Shown here in pieces: positions 36,304-45,095 of a stretch of DNA of 64,000 bases; the stretch's first letter is position 1; every line of letters begins with the position of its first letter. The notes beneath the pieces were generated by a model. The model saw only the letters and a list, made by a program, of their open reading frames with translations. It was not told the origin of the DNA and ran no database searches. The position numbers and the translations under genes were made by a program. The stretch covers positions 124,001 to 188,000 of the forward strand of contig NZ_VJXY01000004.1 of NCBI RefSeq assembly GCF_014831675.1, written 5' to 3'. The DNA comes from Komarekiella delphini-convector SJRDD-AB1. Its GTDB lineage: Bacteria > Cyanobacteriota > Cyanobacteriia > Cyanobacteriales > Nostocaceae.

Positions 36304-39024
36304 ATGACCCAGCTTGAATGGTTACAAGCAAATAAACAGGTTTATTCTAAAGAACATGGTGTTATCCATATCGCTGCTATCATCGAGAAAAATCTTTACT
36401 TCAAAAAGGGAAGTGTAAATCAAATTATTTTCGACTGGGAGCATGAGGTAAATAGTGGTAATTTATTACCTCTTAATCAAGCACCAACAGGTAAAAGCAT
36501 TCTCTACCAAGAAATAGCAGCTATTCTGGATGGTTCAGGAAAACTACAAAATTGCGATATAATTCCTGCTCAAGAAGCTAAACTTTGTCCCATACCAGAT
36601 GATATTCACCCTCTAGTTAAATATGCCCTGAGTCAGTCAGGAATTACACAACTATATTCTCATCAAGTCGAGGCATGGGAGGCTTACAAAAAAGGGGAAG
36701 ATATCATTCTCCAAACTCCTACCAGTAGTGGTAAAAGTATCTCCTTTTTAATTCCAATCGTTCACGAGTGCCTAAAAGGTAAATCAGCTTTAGTATTCTT
36801 TAACTTGAAAGCACTTGCATTTGATCAGGTAGAGAAAATACGCTCGTTTGTTAGCCATCTAGATGAAGAAATTCGCCCCCAAGTTCTCAATATTAATGGT
36901 GATATTCCTCCCCATGAGCGTAAACAACTTTACAGCCATCAACCCTCGATTTTATGCGTGACACCCGATGTATGGAACCACGAACTGAACAACTATCAGT
37001 TCGATTCAAACTGGGGATTTAGGGAAACAATCAGAAAAATTTCAATCATAGTCTGTGATGAAGCGCATTTCTATCAAGGCATCTTTGGCTCACACTTTGC
37101 CCTACTTAATCGGCGAACTCAATTAATGATAGAATCTGCTGGCAATAATATTTCTAAATTGCAATACATATTCGCTTCTGCAACAATTAGTAACAGCAGC
37201 GAAATTGCCCAGAAGATATCCAATCGAGTAGAACAAAGCAATCTTGCTATTATCGACCAAAGTGGTGCAAAACGCTCGGAGATTACTTTTCTTAGCCTCA
37301 AAGCACGAAACAATACTCTTTACCAAACTGCCCAAGTTGCAGCTATGCTCGTAAGTAAAGGAATAGTCGGGATTTGTTTCTGCGATAGTAGAGAACTGGT
37401 AAAGGTTTTAACTAATGCCATTCGTAAAGCTTTAGTGGAGATGCAATTGCCTCACTTGGGAGAAACCATCTCAGCATTTTATGGCAGCATGAAGGCAAAT
37501 CAGCGTAACAAAATTATTGCAGACATACAGTGCGGCAAAGTCAAGTTCATTATATCCACAAGTGCTTTGGAAGCGGGTCTGGATATCGGGTCTATTGATG
37601 CAACTATCGTACATAGTTACCCAGGCTCAATTCTTGCCTTTCGCCAAAGGGCGGGACGTGCAGGCAGACGAGAAGCAGGGCTATTAGTATTTATCCCGTC
37701 GAAAAGGTCGATTATGGACTCTTACTACGCCAATCACCCGGAACGCCTCTTATCTGACCCTCCAGAAATTATCAACTTTAACCACAATTATGAAACAATT
37801 TTGGAGCAGCACATTCTCGCCTGTTGCAAAGAAAGTAAACCGACACAAGCTCAAATTGCGCGGCATTTTGGTACTTCTGGCGATGCGATCGCACGACAGC
37901 TAATCGGTAATAATCAACTAATTTTCAGTTATAACCAAAAACTGACAACTAATCGAAACCTTGGTTATGTCCACTCAAAAATTAAATTCAGAGGCAACAC
38001 TGAACAAAACATCAGTTATATCAATCAAGATAGTGCAGAAGAGTTTGAGGAAAGTTCGGCATCATCTGCGCTACGAGAAGTTTTCCCTGGTGCTATATAT
38101 CTTGCTCAAGACTTTGACGGCAACCCCGTACAGTATAAATCACAAGAGCTAAATTTAACCGAAGGGAAAGCAATTCTCAAGCCAATTGAGGCAACCAACC
38201 TATTTAGTCGTCCCGAAGGAAGCCTAAATTTCGAGGAAATCAAAATTGCAGGGGAAGCCAAAATTATCAATCTTTCCCAAGGGGCAGCTAGATTTACACC
38301 TGTTTCAGCCAAAATCAAAGAAGAAATTTACGGGTACAACTTGTACAGGCTGGAACAAAAATGGACTTGCACTAATAACAGATGTCGCAACTTCAATTTA
38401 AATTTACCTGGACACATACAAACTTGTCCTGCTTGCAATACCCAACTTATTGAACGAGAATTTGTCGAACTCTTGGAGGAAAATAAATACAAGGAAGCAT
38501 TTGCTCTTAACTACAATACATTCTGCGTTAGGGTTGAAATTAACGCTGATGGAAGAAAATATTTTTCAGCAGTGGTCAAAAATCTCCGAAAAGGGATACT
38601 CAACAAACAGAAATATATTTCCAATGAAGAAAAACAACTATTTGAAAGCAATGAAACTCAGATTTGCGTTCATACTCTCGCGCACCAACTTATGCTGAGT
38701 TTACCACTTGTCGAACATGGAGCAAACAGTCGAGATATCGATTTCATGTTAATCGAAGTACCATCAAATCGTAACATTGTAGGCTATTTCTTCGATACAT
38801 GCGAACACGGTACAGGTATGTGCGATACTCTCATCAAGTATTTAGAAACTGCTTTTATTAAGGCAAAGTTTCTAGTAGATAATTGCCCTTGCAAATACGG
38901 CTGCTCATCTTGTACAACAATTCAACGCTGCCCTGATGATAACAAAGCACTGTTTAAATCAGTTGGGCTATCTTTACTGGAGGAAATAATCAATCCGACA
39001 CAAACAAGAACCATTAATCAATAA
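36304..39024 (+). CDS. DEAD/DEAH-box helicase with DUF1998 (MrfA/Hrq1-like)
   Basis: 906 residues. Motif I TPTSSGKS (about 139), motif II CDEAHF (about 251), motif III ASATIS, motif VI FRQRAGRAGRRE (about 445). A CxxC..CxxC knuckle (CTNNRCRNF; CPACN) is near 690-715. The C-terminal DUF1998 domain ends in CEHGTGMCD and CPCKYGCSSCTTIQRC, the four-Cys metal site. MrfA-type helicases unwind or repair damaged DNA. It is a monocistronic gene framed by a leader motif and a terminator. Confidence 0.9.
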   Translation: MTQLEWLQANKQVYSKEHGVIHIAAIIEKNLYFKKGSVNQIIFDWEHEVNSGNLLPLNQAPTGKSILYQEIAAILDGSGKLQNCDIIPAQEAKLCPIPDDIHPLVKYALSQSGITQLYSHQVEAWEAYKKGEDIILQTPTSSGKSISFLIPIVHECLKGKSALVFFNLKALAFDQVEKIRSFVSHLDEEIRPQVLNINGDIPPHERKQLYSHQPSILCVTPDVWNHELNNYQFDSNWGFRETIRKISIIVCDEAHFYQGIFGSHFALLNRRTQLMIESAGNNISKLQYIFASATISNSSEIAQKISNRVEQSNLAIIDQSGAKRSEITFLSLKARNNTLYQTAQVAAMLVSKGIVGICFCDSRELVKVLTNAIRKALVEMQLPHLGETISAFYGSMKANQRNKIIADIQCGKVKFIISTSALEAGLDIGSIDATIVHSYPGSILAFRQRAGRAGRREAGLLVFIPSKRSIMDSYYANHPERLLSDPPEIINFNHNYETILEQHILACCKESKPTQAQIARHFGTSGDAIARQLIGNNQLIFSYNQKLTTNRNLGYVHSKIKFRGNTEQNISYINQDSAEEFEESSASSALREVFPGAIYLAQDFDGNPVQYKSQELNLTEGKAILKPIEATNLFSRPEGSLNFEEIKIAGEAKIINLSQGAARFTPVSAKIKEEIYGYNLYRLEQKWTCTNNRCRNFNLNLPGHIQTCPACNTQLIEREFVELLEENKYKEAFALNYNTFCVRVEINADGRKYFSAVVKNLRKGILNKQKYISNEEKQLFESNETQICVHTLAHQLMLSLPLVEHGANSRDIDFMLIEVPSNRNIVGYFFDTCEHGTGMCDTLIKYLETAFIKAKFLVDNCPCKYGCSSCTTIQRCPDDNKALFKSVGLSLLEEIINPTQTRTINQ

Positions 39025-39031
39025 TTAAGAT

Positions 39032-39063
39032 AATCCTACCCAAGATGGGTAGGATTATTTTTT
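39032..39063 (+). terminator. Rho-independent terminator
   Basis: AATCCTACCC (39032-39041) and GGGTAGGATT (39047-39056), then a T run. It ends the helicase gene; the next leader motif starts nine bases later. Confidence 0.75.
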
Positions 39064-39071
39064 CAGTAATT

Positions 39072-39115
39072 AAACCACATACATCGCTTACGCACAAGAT
39101 TTATGAAAGTTTGTG
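39072..39115 (+). promoter_or_regulatory. Leader motif copy 5 with hairpin
   Basis: AAACCACATAC (39072-39082), GCTTACGCA (39086-39094), then CACAA (39093-39097) and TTGTG (39111-39115). ATG 39126 is 31 bases after the core. Confidence 0.6.
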
Positions 39116-39125
39116 AGAATAAGCA

Positions 39126-39872
39126 ATGTACATCGAACTATTAGCCGACTCAAGTCAAAATCCTAAACGGTTTCAAATTCTCCATGCACCAACATATCTC
39201 CTCCTAGAAACAGATTTTAAGTTAGGAGATTTTGTTGAGTCTAATAGCATCGATTTTATTATCAATCATGCTGTCAATCTAGGATATGAAGTAAAAATAT
39301 CCCATCCCAAAGAGCAAGACAATGAAAAATATACTCTCCCTCAAATCAGTGACGAGCTTGCTGATTTGATGATTAATTATCCATCAGACTTAAAATTGCA
39401 AACTAATGGGATGGTTTTTGAACAAAGGGCATATTTAATGTGTAAAGTTTACGATGAAGTGTGCCAAAATCTCGAATCAAAAGCTCTCTTAAAAGAAGCC
39501 GAATATTGGCTAATAAATTACGCACGAGAAGTAATTGCCAAACAATGCCATTACTTACCAGATATTCTAATGAAATTAGATAACCCAGTTGTTAGAGTAA
39601 TGGCAATAGATACACTCATGCTCTGGCAGCCAGACTGGAAAAAGGCTATCTCCCAATATGCAGGAAGCAGATTTGAAGCTGGTAACAATGAGTTTGAGGT
39701 TATCAGCTACTATCACAATCAAAAAAAGAAGAGTAGGGAGGGGATAATGGTACTGTGCAAGGTAACAAAAACTATGAACAATTATCTTGAATTTCCTACG
39801 TTTCCCTTCAATACAAACTGTACTCTTGGCACTTATCAAGTCGAAAATGCACTGAAAAAAAGGTTGGCTTAA
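39126..39872 (+). CDS. Hypothetical protein (248 aa)
   Basis: 248 residues. The N-terminal third is mixed (LADSSQNPKRFQILHAPTYL; FVESNSIDFIINHAVNLGYE), the middle is helical (REVIAKQCHYLPDILMKLDN), the C-terminus is polar (YHNQKKKSREGIMVLCKVTK). No known motif. It starts 31 bases after a leader motif copy and is followed by a small gene, so it is probably a two-gene unit. Confidence 0.5.
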   Translation: MYIELLADSSQNPKRFQILHAPTYLLLETDFKLGDFVESNSIDFIINHAVNLGYEVKISHPKEQDNEKYTLPQISDELADLMINYPSDLKLQTNGMVFEQRAYLMCKVYDEVCQNLESKALLKEAEYWLINYAREVIAKQCHYLPDILMKLDNPVVRVMAIDTLMLWQPDWKKAISQYAGSRFEAGNNEFEVISYYHNQKKKSREGIMVLCKVTKTMNNYLEFPTFPFNTNCTLGTYQVENALKKRLA

Positions 39873-39901
39873 AACAGAAATCATAAGCTGAAATATCACT
39901 C

Positions 39902-40120
39902 ATGAGTGACCAAGAAATCAATTATTTAATAACAGGCATTTGCACGTTTCATTGGAATGCTGACTTTCATAAATTCTGTGAAGTCTGCAACTTTGATCCC
40001 AATCATGATTACTCAAAGGAGAAATGGCAGCAGTGGCAACAATTTGTATCTGGCATAAAGGCATTTGACCAAAATACCCTTGCCAAGCTAGTTGAAGCAG
40101 GCCATCAGTTAGCACCGTAA
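39902..40120 (+). CDS. Small hypothetical protein (72 aa)
   Basis: ATG 39902 to TAA 40120. Acidic helical protein with two tryptophans (FHWNADFHKFCEVCNFDPNH) and a C-terminal helix (FDQNTLAKLVEAGHQLAP). HxxxCxxC is present (HKFCEVC), which might bind a metal, but no second pair is clear. No family recognised. Confidence 0.5.
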   Translation: MSDQEINYLITGICTFHWNADFHKFCEVCNFDPNHDYSKEKWQQWQQFVSGIKAFDQNTLAKLVEAGHQLAP

Positions 40121-40130
40121 TCATAATATC

Positions 40131-40200
40131 AAACCACCACAGTCACTAACGCACCCGTGCATGAATTATCCAAATAACTAGTTATATGAATTCATGCACG
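40131..40200 (+). promoter_or_regulatory. Leader motif copy 6 with start-codon hairpin
   Basis: AAACCACCAC (40131-40140), ACTAACGCA (40145-40153), then a perfect 12-bp inverted repeat CGTGCATGAATT (40156-40167) / AATTCATGCACG (40189-40200). The right arm contains ATG 40194, so the start codon of the primase gene is in the stem. Confidence 0.65.
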
Positions 40201-41192
40201 CCCAAATCCGTCATTTGGTATCTTCGCTTGACAACTTACCCGAAGAATGGCGAATCGTCCCTACCTTTGGTAAACGTCCGCTAGGGAAAGAATGGGAAAA
40301 AAATACCTACTCTCCCAGAGAACTACAAGCCGAACTCGTCCGCCGCAGCTTAAAAGTTTGGACAAATAACAGATTGATCACCCCCACTGGTGTAGCCTTG
40401 GTATGCGGTTCCAATCATCCCCAAGGGTACTTAGTAGCTATTGACTGCGACGGGGAAACCTCCTGGCGACAAATTATCCAAATTAACGAACATACAGAAC
40501 CAGAAGAACTTAACCAGCTAACAGCCGTCGAAGCAACCGATGTTCCTACGGAGTCGTTACACGATCGCGCTCAAAAATACCTTCCTCCCACAATTGCATT
40601 TACCTCTGGAAGGAAATATCGGAGCCAGCGTTTGTACCTGATCCCAAATTCAAAAGCTTGGGAAGTAAAATCTCGCAAAATTAAAACTGGGAAGGATGAA
40701 CAATTGGAGTTTCGAGGCAAAAACCTAGCCTCAATCCTTCCCCCTTCCTTTCATCCAGAGGGCAGAAATTACAGATGGCTTCCCGGCTGTAGTCCATCTG
40801 AGCGCCAAATAGAAATAGCCCCCGACTGGGTAATTGCTCAGATGCTTGCCAAACAGGAGAAAGCAAGAAAGTTTAACCTACCCCAAGAAAAATATAACCG
40901 CAGATATGGGGTAGACAGATACGCTCATTTCATTCCCTCAATCGAGACAAATATCCAGACTGCACTTGTACTACTTGAAGTCATACACCCTCAATTTGCG
41001 GATGATTACCACTCGTGGATTCAAGTCGGGATGGCACTTCATAGTGTTAGTCCCATTTTATTTAAAGCATGGGACACTTGGAGCCAACTTTCTCCTAAGT
41101 ACAAATCAGGCGAATGCGCCTACAAATGGCAGTCTTTTAACAAGACAGGTATTACTATCCGCACCTTATTTAGATTAGCCAATCTCTCTTAA
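40194..41192 (+). CDS. Primase-polymerase (PriPol/AEP-like)
   Basis: 332 residues. The N-terminal part is a bifunctional DNA primase/polymerase domain: LVAIDCDGE holds the DxD metal residues (about 82-84), then TIAFTSGRKYRSQRLYLIP and LEFRGKNLASILPPSFHPEG. The C-terminal 80 residues have a PriCT-like unit (HSWIQVGMALHSVSPILFKA; KWQSFNKTGITIRTLFRLAN). It probably makes primers for the element. A short in-frame repeat insert may lie near residues 117-127. Heads the PRTRC operon; the next gene starts 2 bases after its stop. Confidence 0.75.
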   Translation: MHAQIRHLVSSLDNLPEEWRIVPTFGKRPLGKEWEKNTYSPRELQAELVRRSLKVWTNNRLITPTGVALVCGSNHPQGYLVAIDCDGETSWRQIIQINEHTEPEELNQLTAVEATDVPTESLHDRAQKYLPPTIAFTSGRKYRSQRLYLIPNSKAWEVKSRKIKTGKDEQLEFRGKNLASILPPSFHPEGRNYRWLPGCSPSERQIEIAPDWVIAQMLAKQEKARKFNLPQEKYNRRYGVDRYAHFIPSIETNIQTALVLLEVIHPQFADDYHSWIQVGMALHSVSPILFKAWDTWSQLSPKYKSGECAYKWQSFNKTGITIRTLFRLANLS

Positions 41193-41194
41193 TC

Positions 41195-41689
41195 ATGAGC
41201 AGTCAAATATCACCTGACGAGAATGTAACTAACCTTGAAGACAGTTACAGCAGTAGAGATTTTAATCCTGATATTCAGGAGAATAGCGATTTAGAAGAAA
41301 CATTAGATGAATTAGTAAACACTGAAGTTATAAACCAAGATTCATCTACCGAGATAGATTTAGGTAATTCTGACACAAAAACCACCTTAATAACCATTCA
41401 ACTAATACCAAATTCTGAAACAGTAATTGTCTCAATTGGAATCCAAGGCGCACCTCCAATTATCAAAATAATTAACCTTACTGAGATAACATCTCATCCT
41501 GTCATCAATAACTTGCTACAGGATTTAGAAAAATCTCTCCCAGGGATGTTAGATATCTGCAAGCAAAGGATGGAAAAGCAGATTATACATCAGAATAGAC
41601 AGGAACAATCAAGACAAGTACAAAAGCGTAACCTGTCTGAAGATAAAGACAAAACACCCGCGCCTAACAACCAACTGTCACTATTTTAA
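41195..41689 (+). CDS. PRTRC system protein E-like
   Basis: 164 residues. An acidic disordered N-terminus precedes a short strand-helix unit (LITIQLIPNSETVIVSIGIQ; PVINNLLQDLEKSLPGM) that matches the PRTRC E pattern of a small beta unit with a helix. The C-terminus is charged and ends in NNQLSLF, a beta-clamp-binding consensus. It lies between PriPol and the ubiquitin-like gene, the place of protein E in PRTRC cassettes. The match is mainly by position and composition. Confidence 0.5.
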   Translation: MSSQISPDENVTNLEDSYSSRDFNPDIQENSDLEETLDELVNTEVINQDSSTEIDLGNSDTKTTLITIQLIPNSETVIVSIGIQGAPPIIKIINLTEITSHPVINNLLQDLEKSLPGMLDICKQRMEKQIIHQNRQEQSRQVQKRNLSEDKDKTPAPNNQLSLF

Positions 41690-41694
41690 TTACC

Positions 41695-42117
41695 ATGAAG
41701 TACATTGCGATTATCGAAGGACAAGAAATTCCTCTTGATGAGGCGATCGCCCAAGATGACAACACTCTCAAAACAGCCATTAGCGTCTACTTTCCAGAAT
41801 ATGCTAGTGCCGAAATTGAACGACAAACAACTGATGATACGGTTTCAATTCGTTTGGTAAAAAAAGCAGGTACTAAGGGAAGTCAATTCAGAGAATTGAA
41901 AAATAGTTCTGAAGAAATAAATTCTGCACTAAAGTTAGGGTGGCAGATAAAGCTTCTGGAGATAAAAAATCAAATTAGTCTCGAAAATTTAATTACCCTA
42001 CAGCCTGAGATAGAAAAAGCTATCAAGCTCGGTCAAAATTGGGAAACCTACATCGAAAAAGTAACCCGAAGCCTTAAGCATCAACCTGCTGCCACGAGTA
42101 AATATCCCGTACTGTAA
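41695..42117 (+). CDS. PRTRC system protein C-like (ubiquitin-like fold) with C-terminal extension
   Basis: 140 residues. Residues 1-62 match PRTRC C: a short strand pair, FPEYASAEIERQTTDDTVSI, then RLVKKAGTKG. Known members are about 70 residues and end near GTKG, a ubiquitin-like C-terminal glycine. Here 78 more residues follow Gly62 (SQFRELKNSSEEINS onward), mostly helical. A pro-form cut by a JAB peptidase is one explanation. Next to genes for E1-, E2- and JAB-like proteins. Confidence 0.7.
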   Translation: MKYIAIIEGQEIPLDEAIAQDDNTLKTAISVYFPEYASAEIERQTTDDTVSIRLVKKAGTKGSQFRELKNSSEEINSALKLGWQIKLLEIKNQISLENLITLQPEIEKAIKLGQNWETYIEKVTRSLKHQPAATSKYPVL

Positions 42118-42129
42118 TAACAAATTTAT

Positions 42130-42154
42130 AGCCGCTATGAGTTATGGCGGCTGA
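42130..42154 (+). promoter_or_regulatory. Intercistronic hairpin in PRTRC operon
   Basis: AGCCGC and GCGGCT (about 42131-42152) with a short loop stand between the ubiquitin-like gene and the next ATG (42161). It may tune relative expression. Confidence 0.4.
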
Positions 42155-42160
42155 TTAATT

Positions 42161-42889
42161 ATGCTTGCAAACATACAATCATTCAAAATACCCATTACTT
42201 GTATAACAGCAATTAACTACCTAGAAAATCTCTCCGAACGAGTTAACATCTTAAGTCTGTATCAAAAAATCTTCCCAGAACAATGGCTAGAATCAACCAT
42301 TCCTATTGATAAACAATCACATCCAGAAAGTGCTTACTCTGATAGAGAAATTGAATTTATTAATCTGGTGAATGAAAATCTATTTCCAGTAGAATATATC
42401 GATGAAATTGAATTTAGTTCAGAACGTGATAGTATTCTGGTTTTACCACAAAGAGTTGAGTGGTGGAATGAAGACTTTGAGGAACTAGAATACTCCGAAA
42501 ATTTCCTCTTGTCGTTGATGGGACAAGGGTACAGTATAAGCCAATGGAAACTAAATTTTGGTTTTACTCCTGATTACATTGCTTCAGCAGAAGAAATTTA
42601 CTTCGAGAAGCTTGTCAAACTATGCCGTCGTTACAAAAGTCCTCTGCAATATTTAGATATAGCCATACGAATTATAGATTACTCGACTGAAAATATCTGG
42701 CTAGATATTACGTGTGAAACAAGTGACTGGCTAGAATGGACTTATGAAAATATCATATTTCTCGGTCAAAAATGGAAAGAAGCCGTCTCGATGATAGAAA
42801 AATCAAATGAGCTTACCCACTTGCTAGAAACATCTCTGCCTGCTCGAAAAGCAGCAGTCAGAATTTGGAACCAAGCATCAAAAGCATGA
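42161..42889 (+). CDS. PRTRC system protein F-like (by position)
   Basis: 242 residues, helical and acidic, with EIEFINLVNENLFPVEYID, LPQRVEWWNEDFEELEYSE and a helical C-terminus (TSLPARKAAVRIWNQASK). No catalytic motif is visible. The call rests mostly on position between protein C and protein B of a PRTRC cassette. Its stop overlaps the ATG of protein B by 4 bases (ATGA), so they are translationally coupled. Confidence 0.45.
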   Translation: MLANIQSFKIPITCITAINYLENLSERVNILSLYQKIFPEQWLESTIPIDKQSHPESAYSDREIEFINLVNENLFPVEYIDEIEFSSERDSILVLPQRVEWWNEDFEELEYSENFLLSLMGQGYSISQWKLNFGFTPDYIASAEEIYFEKLVKLCRRYKSPLQYLDIAIRIIDYSTENIWLDITCETSDWLEWTYENIIFLGQKWKEAVSMIEKSNELTHLLETSLPARKAAVRIWNQASKA

Positions 42890-43608
42890 ATATAGATACA
42901 AATGTATTGCCAATAATTGACTTAGAAAATGTTTCCCAAATACTGCTTGCCAATATTCCCCAAGATGATTTATTAGCGCAGTTAATTATCCTCAAAGGAC
43001 AGTTTATCTTAGTCGAACGCGAAGGTAAAAAATTTAAGTATAAGTTTCTTTCTCCTGAAGCAGTAGAGAAAGCCTTTACAAGTAAAACTGCTGCATCTGG
43101 ATGGCTTTCTAGCAACACGATTTGGTGGGGTAAAAATCCAGAGGGAGAGGCAATTATTCAGTTTTACTCTCCCCAAAAATATCAAATTCAAATTATGGGA
43201 CAGGAAACAAAGGTAATTACTGTTCCCATGCCTGCATTTCTGTTTGCTGGATGCGGTAGTAGATATTACTTATGGGCAGTTAAAGGGAGGGTATTTAAAC
43301 CAGACGCACAGCTGTACAAACCACCTCTGCCTAATGTTTGGGACGACTCTGGTATTTGCTTTGGCGGAAATTCTCTCGGTATGTGCAGTGCTGCAACTAT
43401 AAGCCAAGCTTGGGAGTTGTTCTGGAAATCACCCTTTAATAAGGACTTGTCCCAAGGCAAGTCAAAAACTTATCCTGATGATATCTGCAATCAGCTAATC
43501 AAATTGCACGAGTCTAAAGTCAAATCCTACCCTTCAAGTGACCTTGTTCCCTTTCATAGCTGGAAAATCAAAACCCCAGAAGACATTATTAATCATCTGT
43601 TCAGTTAG
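42886..43608 (+). CDS. PRTRC system protein B (E2-like)
   Basis: 240 residues from ATG 42886. It matches PRTRC B: ILVEREGKKFKYKFLSPEAV, then PMPAFLFAGCGSRYYLWAVK, then KPPLPNVWDDSGICFGGNS with Cys158, the conserved cysteine of the prokaryotic E2-D type (PF14460 family). Such proteins may pass a ubiquitin-like tag from the E1-like partner. It lies two genes before the ThiF-type E1 in an unbroken operon with protein A next. Confidence 0.8.
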   Translation: MNIDTNVLPIIDLENVSQILLANIPQDDLLAQLIILKGQFILVEREGKKFKYKFLSPEAVEKAFTSKTAASGWLSSNTIWWGKNPEGEAIIQFYSPQKYQIQIMGQETKVITVPMPAFLFAGCGSRYYLWAVKGRVFKPDAQLYKPPLPNVWDDSGICFGGNSLGMCSAATISQAWELFWKSPFNKDLSQGKSKTYPDDICNQLIKLHESKVKSYPSSDLVPFHSWKIKTPEDIINHLFS

Positions 43609-43610
43609 CC

Positions 43611-44207
43611 ATGAATGCCTTTATTAGTTATCACCTCGCTACAAGTAATAACTTTCCTCCATACAGCCAAAAACTTCAGGAATACTGGCTGGCAGCAAAT
43701 GGACTTTTCTTGCGATCGCACCGCCGCGAGTTAGAGGTTTGCTTGCAAGTGACTCAAACTCAAGTTGCTGGACTCCAACCCCTTGAACCCTACTTTCGCC
43801 TGAAAGTCCCAAAAGTCCCCTCCTCAATAATCACTGATATTATCAATGCTGCTAGTATCAACCCCCAACAGGAAATCCTATTCTACTTGGGAGTGACAAC
43901 TAACCAATGGTGGTGTCACACGCCACTGCAAACTGCGTCTTCTACTCACGTTCTATCTTTAGAAAGCGCACTCCATAAAAGCTATACAGATGGGCTAGTG
44001 GAAATACACAGTCATGGTACTCTAGCTGCTTACCCTTCAAGTGCAGACAATCAGGAAGAAAAAGGCAAATTTCGAGTGTTCGCGATCGTCGGCACACTGA
44101 ATACCACTCCCACAATATACACCCGCATCGGGATATACAATCACTTTTTCGACATCAACCCCAATCAAATATTTGAACTTCCACCACAGGTAAAATGCTC
44201 GAATTAA
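43611..44207 (+). CDS. PRTRC system protein A (JAB/JAMM peptidase)
   Basis: 198 residues. The C-terminal half contains an intact JAMM motif: E131, then HSHG (H133, H135), ten residues, D146 (pattern HxHx10D), preceded by SLESALHKSYTDGLV. JAMM proteins are zinc isopeptidases that remove or mature ubiquitin-like tags. The N-terminal half is helical and not family-specific. The gene starts 2 bases after protein B and its end overlaps the next gene by 13 bases, so it is co-expressed with the E1. Confidence 0.8.
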   Translation: MNAFISYHLATSNNFPPYSQKLQEYWLAANGLFLRSHRRELEVCLQVTQTQVAGLQPLEPYFRLKVPKVPSSIITDIINAASINPQQEILFYLGVTTNQWWCHTPLQTASSTHVLSLESALHKSYTDGLVEIHSHGTLAAYPSSADNQEEKGKFRVFAIVGTLNTTPTIYTRIGIYNHFFDINPNQIFELPPQVKCSN

Positions 44208-45034
44208 CTGCTTACCAACAAGCTTTACCCGTCTTACCTCGCAATCATACCCGTATCAATTTCATCTTAGTGGGAGCAGGAGGAACAGGGGGGTTTATTG
44301 CAGAAGACTTATGTCGAATAATCCTGCAACTCCAGCGCACGAGGAAAGAAATCAACTTTACAATCGTCGATGGCGATACTGTCGAACTTAAAAATATCAC
44401 CCGCCAAAATTATCAACAAGCTGAAATTGGACTACCAAAGGTACAAACACTGGCTGCAAGATGCAGCGCTAAGTATGGAATTGAGATTACAGCCATTTGT
44501 GACTGGTTTGAAGAAGACATGATTCGCACCACCAATTCATGGAACACCCTAACAGTAATTATTGGTTGTGTGGATAACAGCGCCGCCAGGAGCAAAATTC
44601 ACTCAGTTCTCAAACTGAACAGTGCAAATGAGCCAGCATCGCTATTTTGGCTGGATTGTGGAAACAGCAACCACTCCGGCCAAGTAGTAGTTGGAACGCA
44701 CTCTAATTTTGATATAGTTCAAGCTGCCAATAATCCAGACAAACCTAAATTCTGGTTGCATCTTCCCTCTCCGGGGCTGGTTCACCCGGAACTGTTAGTT
44801 CCTCAACTGGAAGAACTCATAGACAACAACCTCTCATGTGCAGAAATTCAAGCACGAAATTATCAATCGCTATTTGTCAATAAAATGACGAGTGCGATCG
44901 CAGCCCAGTACTTACTGGAATTAACCCTCACCGGAGGGTTGAAAAAGTTCGCCAGTTATTTTGACCTCAAAACAATGTCAACCCGAAGTTTATACGCAAG
45001 TATCGACAATCTCAAAAAATACTATATACCGTAG
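44195..45034 (+). CDS. PRTRC system ThiF-family protein (E1-like)
   Basis: 279 residues. The nucleotide-binding GAGGTGG (27-33), VDGDTVELKNITRQN (59-72, with R70 and Q71), and LPKVQTLAAR (K82) are the ThiF/E1 adenylation set. LDCGNSNHSGQVVVG provides a cysteine that could hold a thioester. It should adenylate the C-terminal Gly of the ubiquitin-like protein. It ends the PRTRC operon before the motif at 45038. Confidence 0.85.
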   Translation: MLELTAYQQALPVLPRNHTRINFILVGAGGTGGFIAEDLCRIILQLQRTRKEINFTIVDGDTVELKNITRQNYQQAEIGLPKVQTLAARCSAKYGIEITAICDWFEEDMIRTTNSWNTLTVIIGCVDNSAARSKIHSVLKLNSANEPASLFWLDCGNSNHSGQVVVGTHSNFDIVQAANNPDKPKFWLHLPSPGLVHPELLVPQLEELIDNNLSCAEIQARNYQSLFVNKMTSAIAAQYLLELTLTGGLKKFASYFDLKTMSTRSLYASIDNLKKYYIP

Positions 45035-45037
45035 ACA

Positions 45038-45088
45038 AATCACCACAAGTAGCTCACGCATATTTATCCCAAAAAAAAATTTGGGATA
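45038..45088 (+). promoter_or_regulatory. Leader motif copy 7 with hairpin
   Basis: AATCACCAC (45038-45046), GCTCACGCA (45052-45060), then TATCCCAAA (45065-45073) and TTTGGGATA (45080-45088). ATG 45096 is 35 bases after the core. Confidence 0.65.
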
Positions 45089-45095
45089 GATTTTT

